In this document: in pieces, positions 52,182 to 57,670 of the stretch
Layout: every line of letters starts with the position of its first letter
Numbering within the stretch: the stretch's first letter is position 1
Assembly: GCA_944336475.1 (NCBI GenBank)
Contig: CALVLD010000012.1
Span: forward strand, 1 to 57,670
Direction: 5' to 3'
Source: an uncultured Clostridia bacterium
GTDB lineage: Bacteria > Bacillota > Clostridia > Christensenellales > CAG-138
Length of the DNA: 57,670 nt
Notes under the pieces: model-generated
Database searches by the model: none
The model's input: the letters and a program-made list of their open reading frames with translations, nothing else
What the model was told of the DNA's origin: nothing
Position numbers and translations under genes: made by a program

Positions 52182-53405
52182 TTATATAAATCTGATTTGA
52201 AAATTTATTGTAATATAATACTTTCCGTCATCACGCTTAAAAACATAACCCCAATCGCCTTTTTTGGGCTTTGGTTGACCATTTTTTGTTGTCGCATCAA
52301 GTATTTCTTCATCTGTAACTTCTCGTCCTTCAAGGAATGCTTTGGCAATAACCTTGGCCTTGTCTTTATTTACACCTCGACTCGGTCTGTCAAAAAATGT
52401 GTGTTCATACAAAAATGTATTAAAGACATCGTCAGAAACGGCTCTATAGTAGAGCATTTCGCCATTCGTCCCGACATCAATATAACCGCCGGAAAGTTTT
52501 CTCCTTCCGTCCCACGATTCCGACGCGGTTAGTCCCGAAAATGTTGCATATAAAAAGTCCTTCATTTTTGCTTTATACCATATTTCAGGTCGCCTTACAC
52601 CAACAGGGTTTCTTTCCACTACCTTTTCAATAATATCTTTTGTTTTACTGGAGGCAGCTCGGTCATAATAACCTATCTGAGTTAAAATTGCACAACTTAA
52701 TATTTCCGGCATCTTTAATTCAATAAAATCTAAATTTTCATTGAATTTTTCAGAAGTACCTTTAAACTCTAAAGTCAAATTAGGATTGTTTTTTATGTAT
52801 TCGAACATTCCTATTTCCGATGAAATATAATTGCCGTTTATTTTGTACATTTCCGCATCATCACAACCGACTATTTCATACAAGAAGTTTGATGCCATTG
52901 AAGAATTAAACAAGGAAGAAGCACTTCCTAAATGCGATTTTATTGAAAACCCGGTTGTTGATACCGCACGGTCTGTCGAATCTTGCATCGTGATTATTAT
53001 ATCGGTTTTCTTTCCATATTCATTTTCAATTTCTCTCGGGAGCTTAGGAACTTTAGGTTGTGAAAACTTTAATTCTGATAAATATCTTTCTATCTCGGGT
53101 ACATTAAACTTTCTATTCCCGGAAGTCACATTCTTTATAGCGTCATATAAATAATCAGCTTTATCAATAAGTTCATCATATGGCAACACTTTAAAAACAA
53201 TCCCGTTATCTTTGGCAGCCACTGATTCTAACTCTCTTTGGAACTCTAAAATATGTTCTTTTTCGTAACGAATAATATTTAAAATGTCAATATAGACATT
53301 TTCGTCTTGCTCAAAATTTCTGTCAGCAGCATATATTCGTCCGTTTCCTAACAAACGCAGAAAGACATATGCCTCTGTCCATTCCCCGTAATTAAACTCC
53401 CACAT
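52182..53405 (-). CDS. HpaII-family type II restriction endonuclease
   Basis: From ATG 53405 (AGGAGG nine bases upstream) it has 407 residues. FNYGEWTEAYVFLRLL, NGRIYAADRNFE, DIIITMQDS and FSIKSHLGSASSLFN are features I recognise from the HpaII endonuclease family (RE_HpaII); family members cut CCGG. The C-terminal GKKGDWGYVFKRDDG-like end also fits. It overlaps the upstream methyltransferase by 14 bases and precedes a second methyltransferase. CCGG as target is an inference from family only. Confidence 0.82.
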   Translation of the reverse strand: MWEFNYGEWTEAYVFLRLLGNGRIYAADRNFEQDENVYIDILNIIRYEKEHILEFQRELESVAAKDNGIVFKVLPYDELIDKADYLYDAIKNVTSGNRKFNVPEIERYLSELKFSQPKVPKLPREIENEYGKKTDIIITMQDSTDRAVSTTGFSIKSHLGSASSLFNSSMASNFLYEIVGCDDAEMYKINGNYISSEIGMFEYIKNNPNLTLEFKGTSEKFNENLDFIELKMPEILSCAILTQIGYYDRAASSKTKDIIEKVVERNPVGVRRPEIWYKAKMKDFLYATFSGLTASESWDGRRKLSGGYIDVGTNGEMLYYRAVSDDVFNTFLYEHTFFDRPSRGVNKDKAKVIAKAFLEGREVTDEEILDATTKNGQPKPKKGDWGYVFKRDDGKYYITINFQIRFI

Positions 53406-54402
53406 TTTCAAGTACCTCCTTAATTTGCTTTGCAATGGCTTCAATAACATTTACCGTAACGCTGTTTCCGAATTGTTTATACAGATGAACATCTGCAAGC
53501 GGAAGATTGAATGTATCGGGAAATCCTTGTAGACGAGCCCACTCACGCGGAGTCATTTTTCGGATACCCTCTTTATTTATTTCACCTTTAATATGCGTTG
53601 TAGGCGTTAAATTCTTTTGACGCTTATCTATAAGGAGATTTCGTTCTCTGCCCATTCCGCCGCATACTATTGCACCTGCTATACCGTCCCACTCTCGGAT
53701 TTCATATCCGAAACCGTTCCCCTTCGCTTCGTGACGTGCTTTGTGTCTTCGTAAGGTTTCCACATAAACATCACTCAAATAGTATTTTGCGGGTACCGGT
53801 TTTTCTTCGACAATATCTTTAATTCGTTTTGTATCGTCGGTTGCCTTTGGAAATGCAAATTCTTCCGGCGCTATATCGTTTCTGAAAGCAACAATATATA
53901 TTCTTTCTCTGTTTTGAGGAACACCGAAGTCCTTACTGTTCAAAACTTCGCTGAATACTTTATATCCCAAATCTTCAAATGTTTTTCTGATTATTTCAAA
54001 TGTTCTGCCTCTGTCGTGAATTTTAAGCCCTTTAACATTTTCACAAAAAATCACTCTCGGTTTATGATACTCGCAGATTCTTGCAACATCCATAAACAAA
54101 GTACCTCTGCAAAGTCCTTTGTAATTGTCGTCAAAACCTTGTCTTTTTCCCGCAAGACTGAATGCTTGGCAGGGAAATCCGGCAAGACAAATATCGAATT
54201 GCGGTATATCTTTTTCATTTATTTTTGTTATATCTCCGGCAATCTCAAAGTTATCGTAAAAATTGGCTTTGTATGTTTTCTGTGCATATTCATCCCATTC
54301 ACTTACAAAAACAGTACTGATTTCATCCCCGAATGCTCTGTCAAATCCAAGGCGAATGCCGCCGATTCCCGCAAATAAATCAATAGATTTATATTTAGCC
54401 AT
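53392..54402 (-). CDS. C5-cytosine DNA methyltransferase (first of two)
   Basis: A 336-residue enzyme with SAM motif LFAGIGGIRLGFDRAF (about 9-24), catalytic CLAGFPCQAFSLAGKRQGF (cysteine about 78), FCENVKGL and QNRERIYIVAF, and the C-terminal block ARLQGFPDTFNLP and FGNSVTVNVI. It is immediately upstream of and overlapping the HpaII-family gene, so it is the likely cognate methyltransferase. Its start overlaps the vsr stop by eight bases. Confidence 0.94.
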   Translation of the reverse strand: MAKYKSIDLFAGIGGIRLGFDRAFGDEISTVFVSEWDEYAQKTYKANFYDNFEIAGDITKINEKDIPQFDICLAGFPCQAFSLAGKRQGFDDNYKGLCRGTLFMDVARICEYHKPRVIFCENVKGLKIHDRGRTFEIIRKTFEDLGYKVFSEVLNSKDFGVPQNRERIYIVAFRNDIAPEEFAFPKATDDTKRIKDIVEEKPVPAKYYLSDVYVETLRRHKARHEAKGNGFGYEIREWDGIAGAIVCGGMGRERNLLIDKRQKNLTPTTHIKGEINKEGIRKMTPREWARLQGFPDTFNLPLADVHLYKQFGNSVTVNVIEAIAKQIKEVLENVGV

Positions 54403-54811
54403 TATTACTTTTTACCGTCCTTTCAATTTCATCGGCACACGCCTGTAAGTTCTTTTTGATGTCATTACCCCAAAATCTCAACACCGTCCAGCCTGAATGT
54501 TTGAGTGTTTCATTAACCTCGTTATCTCTGGCGATATTTCTTTCGATTTTGGGAATCCAAAATTCTTGATTTGATTTGAATTCATTTTTCTTGTTGTCCC
54601 AATCGTAACCGTGCCAAAACTCGCTGTCACAAAAGACCGCAACTTTTTTACCGATAAAAACAATATCGGGCTTTCCAAACACCTTCTTGCAATTCTTCTG
54701 ATAGCGCAAGCCCCTTGACCAAAGTTCTTTTCTTAACATTACCTCAATTTTTGTATCTTTGGATTTAACCTGTTGCATATTGTATGTGATTTGCTCTTTT
54801 GTTTTATGCAT
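54395..54811 (-). CDS. vsr: Vsr-type very short patch repair endonuclease
   Basis: From ATG 54811 it has 138 residues (GAGG nine bases upstream). MQQVKSKDTKIEVMLRKELW is the usual Vsr opening, followed by GKPDIVFIGKKVAVF, FWHGYDW and GWTVLRFW. Vsr enzymes nick next to T:G mismatches arising from deaminated 5-methylcytosine and often accompany C5 methyltransferases. Here the residues after VF are CDSE, a variant of the VDGC seen in many members. It overlaps the XRE gene upstream and the methyltransferase downstream. Confidence 0.9.
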   Translation of the reverse strand: MHKTKEQITYNMQQVKSKDTKIEVMLRKELWSRGLRYQKNCKKVFGKPDIVFIGKKVAVFCDSEFWHGYDWDNKKNEFKSNQEFWIPKIERNIARDNEVNETLKHSGWTVLRFWGNDIKKNLQACADEIERTVKSNNG

Positions 54812-55028
54812 CGGTTTTTTCCTCGCTGTCGTTATAAAAGCCGCATATATCACCTATGTCACATTCAAGTGTCTCGCATATTTTCATCAGAACTTCCATA
54901 CTGACAATTTCATCTTTACTGAGTTTAGCCACAGAGTTACTGCTGATGTGGGCTTTTTCTCTTAACTGGTATTTCTTCATCTTTTTATCAATCAGAATTT
55001 TCCAAAGTTTATCATAACTGACTCTCAT
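54804..55028 (-). CDS. XRE-family regulator (controller-like)
   Basis: A 74-residue Cro/CI-type helix-turn-helix protein: YDKLWKILIDKKMKKYQLRE, then the recognition helix region SSNSVAKLSKDE and MEVLMKICETLECDIGDIC. This small type is common in front of restriction-modification genes and on mobile elements. It is the first gene after the promoter at 55056 and so probably controls the whole minus-strand run. It overlaps vsr by eight bases. Confidence 0.9.
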   Translation of the reverse strand: MRVSYDKLWKILIDKKMKKYQLREKAHISSNSVAKLSKDEIVSMEVLMKICETLECDIGDICGFYNDSEEKTDA

Positions 55029-55055
55029 AGCCTGCCTCCTTGTATTTATGCAATT

Positions 55056-55084
55056 ATTATATCACTAAAAAGAGCAGTTTTCAA
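55056..55084 (-). promoter_or_regulatory. sigma-A promoter of the restriction-modification run
   Basis: On the minus strand, TTGAAA (55084-55079) and TATAAT (55061-55056) are separated by 17 bases, 28 bases before the xre start, with an AAGGAGG site between. Confidence 0.85.
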
Positions 55085-55288
55085 TACAAATAGTTTGCAA
55101 ACACCAATATTTTGTATTTACAGTCCGATAAACTTACAGGCAAAAAGCATAGTAGTGAAACAAAATGGATTAAACCAAATTTTGCTGTTTTGTTTCCAAA
55201 AACCAACATATTTTCAAATTCGGGAAGTTGATTTGTAACGCTTCTGTTTCTGAACGATACTTTACAATTTTATAACTCTCCACCCACT

Positions 55289-55327
55289 TTCTCCTCTCGG
55301 TTCGATGAACTGAGAGGAGTTTTTTTG
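55289..55327 (+). terminator. strong plus-strand terminator with no gene upstream
   Basis: CTCCTCTC and GAGAGGAG (plus inner TTC/GAA) form a hairpin followed by seven T. The plus strand between 55029 and 55288 has no coding frame and no clear promoter, so this either blocks readthrough into the rightward module or ends an unseen small transcript. Confidence 0.75.
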
Positions 55328-55340
55328 TTTTTCAAAATAT

Positions 55341-55536
55341 TTTTTTCAAAACACCCCCCAAGAATCGTTTCCCATTTCAAACAAGTGAAGGGACTTTTAT
55401 TTTTCTTTTCAAAAATACCCCCATTTTTCCGCTTTCCGGTCAAACAAGTAAGGGGTATAAAAAATTTTTTGAAATCGGGCGATTTTGGGTGTGCATTTCG
55501 GCACCCTTTGTCCAAATGAGTGAAAGGAGTTTTTCT
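55341..55536 (+). repeat. degenerate tandem leader units before the Cys-rich small gene
   Basis: Two units of about 59 bases (from 55341 and from 55401) share TTTTCAAAA-x-ACCCCC and TCAAACAAGT-x-A-x-GGG. The third, at about 55464-55536, ends CCAAATGAGTGAAAGGAG and forms the actual ribosome site of the next gene. The third unit also contains the stem GGGTG / CACCC (55487-55506) with GCATTTCGG in the loop. The earlier units look like decayed copies of the leader. Confidence 0.55.
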
Positions 55537-55746
55537 ATGGCAAGATTATCAAAGAAATTAAAACAGGAATGGGACTTTTTTATCAGTCCCAAAACAGGCA
55601 GAAGAACATACAACGACCTGTGCCGCAAATGTCGGAATGACTGTAAACAAAGTTTTAGAGTAATCGTTGTGTGTTGTCCTCTGTATTGCTCTAAAAGAAG
55701 TATCAAATCGACACCAAACAGCAACGATTTCAACGATTCGGGATAA
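55537..55746 (+). CDS. small cysteine-rich protein of mobile elements
   Basis: A 69-residue protein from the ATG with GAAAGGAG eight bases upstream. MARLSKKLKQEWDFF and GRRTYNDLC are followed by CRKCRNDCKQSFR and VVCCPLYCSKRS, giving seven cysteines that could bind zinc. Proteins with this start and cysteine pattern are common on clostridial integrative elements. No function is known to me. Confidence 0.65.
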   Translation: MARLSKKLKQEWDFFISPKTGRRTYNDLCRKCRNDCKQSFRVIVVCCPLYCSKRSIKSTPNSNDFNDSG

Positions 55747-55877
55747 GTGGATAACAGATATTCGTTTCAAAATAAAATGGCATACATAGAAAATTTTTGA
55801 TAATTTCGGCACCTTTTCGATACAGAAAAACGGCTGCTGCAATTATCGTTTCCACTCGCCGTTCAAAACAATTCAAC

Positions 55878-55928
55878 CGGCAGGTAACCGCATAAATATA
55901 TAAATAAATATATATTTCTTACCTGCCG
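55878..55928. repeat. inverted repeat flanking an AT-only loop
   Basis: CGGCAGGTAA (55878-55887) and TTACCTGCCG (55919-55928) are perfect arms around 31 bases that are almost all A and T. It lies 19 bp before the gene at 55948. It could be a transcription attenuator or a protein-binding or origin site of the element. Confidence 0.55.
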
Positions 55929-55947
55929 TAAAAGAAAGGACTTAAAT

Positions 55948-56277
55948 ATGATAGCAAATAAAGTATATACAAGAGATGAAATGAGAGAGGAACATATTAT
56001 CACTACCGATTATCACTTCATAGACAAAGAGGGCGAATACTTCGCAAAACTGATAATGAGAGCAGAAGCAAGCAAAAATATGATGCGTCTTTTCTTTCAG
56101 TTAAGTGACGGAAGAAAGATAATCACGCCTGTGTTTTGGTGGCAGAGTTATCTCGGCTTTCATGAGATAGATAACGGTACGAATTTGAGATTGATTTATG
56201 AGAGAAACGGCAAAGGCATCTCACTGAAAGAAATTGAAATATTGGACAAGGAGGATTTGAAATGCAGGAAACCATAA
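55948..56277 (+). CDS. hypothetical protein upstream of the parB-like gene
   Basis: A 109-residue protein with no membrane segment and a beta-rich central part (AKLIMRAEASKNMMRLFFQL, IITPVFWWQSYLGFHEI). No family recognised. It overlaps the parB-like gene by 16 bases and has AGAAAGGA upstream, so the two are made together. Confidence 0.6.
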   Translation: MIANKVYTRDEMREEHIITTDYHFIDKEGEYFAKLIMRAEASKNMMRLFFQLSDGRKIITPVFWWQSYLGFHEIDNGTNLRLIYERNGKGISLKEIEILDKEDLKCRKP

Positions 56278-57092
56278 AGAACATCAACATAGATTTACTC
56301 ATTCCCTTTGAAAATCATCCGTTTAAGAAAAGAGACGGAATTGAAAACGAAGAACTGAAAGAGAGCATACAGGAGAACGGTTTACTCCAGCCGATAATCG
56401 CCCGTTCTTTTTCCGCCGGTACTTATGAAATCATCAGCGGTCACAGGAGAGTTGAGGCTTGCAAGGAATTGGGGATACAAACCGTTCCCGCCATAGTCAG
56501 AGATATGACAAAAGATGAAGCAATTATTGCAATGGTGGATTCAAATTTACAGAGAGAACACCTACTGCCAAGCGAAAAAGCCTTTGCCTACAAAATGAAA
56601 TTGGAAGCGATGAAGCATCAAGGGAAAACTTATGGACACGTTGTCCACAAGTCGAGAGATAACATTTCGGACAATGAAAGCGGCAGACAAGTCCAACGAT
56701 ATATCCGTCTAACACACCTAATACCCGAACTGTTGAAACTCGTTGACGAAGAAAGAATAGCCTTTACCCCGGCTGTCGAGCTTTCGTATCTACCCGAAAA
56801 TGAGCAGAAAATGTTAACCGAAGAAATAGAATACACAGATGCCACACCGTCTTTATCACAGGCACAGCGACTGCGAAAATTCAGCGAGCAAGGCAGACTG
56901 TCCATAGACACAATATTTGCCGTTTTAAGTGAAGAAAAGCCAAATCAGAAAGAACAGGTCAAATTCAAAATCGAGGATATACGCAAGTATTTTCCCAAAA
57001 GTTATACAAGCCTGGATATGCAAAAAACAATCATAACACTGCTTGAAAAATGGCAGAGACAGCGAGAAAGAAACAGAGGTGAAGCAAGATGA
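56262..57092 (+). CDS. ParB/Spo0J-family DNA-binding protein
   Basis: A 276-residue protein with the ParB N-terminal domain: LIPFENHPFKKRDG, ENGLLQPIIARSF and the CTP-binding arginine motif ISGHRRVEACKELG (about 67-80). The helix-turn-helix region has QREHLLPSEKAFAYKMKLEA. There is no ParA gene next to it, as is usual for ParB-like proteins of integrative elements, where they may help maintenance or regulation. Confidence 0.9.
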   Translation: MQETIKNINIDLLIPFENHPFKKRDGIENEELKESIQENGLLQPIIARSFSAGTYEIISGHRRVEACKELGIQTVPAIVRDMTKDEAIIAMVDSNLQREHLLPSEKAFAYKMKLEAMKHQGKTYGHVVHKSRDNISDNESGRQVQRYIRLTHLIPELLKLVDEERIAFTPAVELSYLPENEQKMLTEEIEYTDATPSLSQAQRLRKFSEQGRLSIDTIFAVLSEEKPNQKEQVKFKIEDIRKYFPKSYTSLDMQKTIITLLEKWQRQRERNRGEAR

Positions 57093-57268
57093 TGACACTA
57101 AAAAGCGATAAAACCGGGCAAGCCGAATACGATAGGTTTTTAGACTTAATGGCAAAGCTGTACTTAAAATATGGGGATAAATATCGTTTGGTAACAACGG
57201 AAGATATTTTGAGACAATTTCCAAACCGCCAATGCAAGAATCGTAATAGCACGCAGAAAGGGGCTTAG
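57089..57268 (+). CDS. small hypothetical protein after the parB-like gene
   Basis: A 59-residue product, starting MMTLKSDKTGQAEYDRFLD and ending CKNRNSTQKGA. ATG at 57089 overlaps the parB-like stop; a second ATG follows directly. LMAKLYLKYGDKYRLVTTEDIL is a helical segment. Function unknown. A hairpin covers its stop codon. Confidence 0.55.
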   Translation: MMTLKSDKTGQAEYDRFLDLMAKLYLKYGDKYRLVTTEDILRQFPNRQCKNRNSTQKGA

Positions 57269-57278
57269 CCCCTTCTGC
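57253..57278. terminator. strong hairpin over the end of the small gene
   Basis: GCAGAA(A)GGGGC and GCCCCTTCTGC form an 11-bp stem with one bulged A and a TTA loop. There is no T-run, so it is at best a factor-dependent or pause hairpin, or an RNA-stabilising structure. Confidence 0.5.
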
Positions 57279-57341
57279 CGTACATTGGAGTATTTATTTA
57301 GACGGCAATATAATGTAAGCAAATCAGAAAGGAGTTATCGT

Positions 57342-57670
57342 ATGAAAAGGAAAAATTGCTATATATACACCCGTGTATCAACCTCTATGCAGGTCGACGG
57401 TTTCAGTCTTGATGCGCAAAAAGAAAAGTTAAGAAGGTATGCCGAATTTCAGGATTTTAAGATTGCAGGAGAGTATTCCGATGAAGGTAAGTCCGGTAAA
57501 AACATTGAAGGCAGACCCGAATTTCAAACTATGCTTAACGACATATCCGAAGGAAAAGATAATGTACAATATGTGCTGGTTTTCAAATTGTCCCGATTTG
57601 GCAGAAACGCAGCCGATGTACTTAATTCTTTACAACTGATGCAGGATTACGGGGTTAATCTTATCTGCGT
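57342..57670 (+). CDS. large serine recombinase (partial; runs off the window)
   Basis: The first 109 codons of a resolvase/invertase-family integrase. YIYTRVSTSMQVDGFSLDAQ holds the catalytic serine (about 13), followed by YSDEGKSGKNIEGRPEFQ and FKLSRFGRNAADVLNSL with the conserved arginines. This opening is typical of large serine recombinases (integrases of Tn4451/TndX or phage type), which cut and rejoin the element. AGAAAGGAG precedes the ATG. The zinc-ribbon and coiled-coil parts lie beyond the window. Confidence 0.9.
   Translation, partial: MKRKNCYIYTRVSTSMQVDGFSLDAQKEKLRRYAEFQDFKIAGEYSDEGKSGKNIEGRPEFQTMLNDISEGKDNVQYVLVFKLSRFGRNAADVLNSLQLMQDYGVNLIC

Noticed and set aside
55029..55288. 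A small gene on the plus strand ending at the terminator at 55289.
   Set aside because: No frame of useful length, no ribosome site and no good promoter could be found in this AT-rich stretch.
55270..55515. An 81-codon frame on the minus strand across the terminator and leader repeats.
   Set aside because: It runs through low-complexity poly-T/A and a strong hairpin and has repeats of the type KKTPLS; no protein-like pattern.

Overview
The window looks like a chromosomal segment of an anaerobic, endospore-forming Firmicute (class Clostridia, probably an Oscillospirales or Ruminococcaceae-type gut or rumen bacterium). The evidence is the spoIIIA operon, spoIVB, spo0A and a YmxH-like sporulation gene; the Gram-positive block asp23-amaP-nusB-xseA-xseB-ispA-dxs-tlyA-nadK-recN-spoIVB-spo0A; a T-box in front of leuS; a type II pantothenate kinase; and a secreted protein ending in a dockerin-type module. 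This is inferred from gene content, not from a database match.

Layout. Positions 1-77 hold three hairpins that look like the right end of an IS200/IS605-type element lying mostly off the left edge. Positions 78-1931 are a membrane protein, yajC and a GNAT acetyltransferase on the minus strand. dnaG-rpoD (2119-5210) face leuS (5273-7678), which has a promoter plus T-box leader. A large secreted dockerin metallopeptidase (8032-10416) is divergent from lon (10677-13046). An Rrf2-iscS-iscU-DUF2156 operon follows (13186-16074), then tRNA-Tyr and coaW from back-to-back promoters. From 17568 to 36817 nearly everything is on the minus strand: deoB, spo0A, spoIVB, recN, nadK, tlyA, dxs, ispA, xseB, xseA, nusB, amaP, asp23, spoIIIAH to spoIIIAA, a membrane protein, pgeF, nrdR and ymxH. 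Then come a zinc-ribbon membrane protein, radA with a beta-propeller-like protein, an aquaporin, tRNA-Thr, and the forward operon yloU-fakA-recG-rlmD.

Accessory island. At the 3' end of rlmD (about 47050) base composition becomes visibly AT-rich and stays so to the window end, where a large serine recombinase begins. The island has a tnpV gene broken by one stop codon, a lipoprotein, a three-unit hairpin array with exact 57-nt spacing, a minus-strand run of eight tightly packed genes (controller-like XRE, Vsr-like nuclease, two C5 methyltransferases around an HpaII-family endonuclease, a P-loop kinase, a PIN-GNAT-PUA-like fusion and an ASCH protein), and a rightward module with a Cys-rich small protein, a ParB-like protein and the recombinase. 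I read it as the left part of an integrative element inserted at the end of rlmD.

Most unusual points: the coupling of a type II restriction-modification cassette to a kinase/PIN-GNAT-PUA/ASCH cassette; a Spo0A at its canonical locus whose receiver domain has lost all the phosphorylation-site residues; a SpoIIIAF reduced to its membrane hairpin (52 residues); a roughly 68-residue insertion in the housekeeping sigma factor; and the 57-nt hairpin array.
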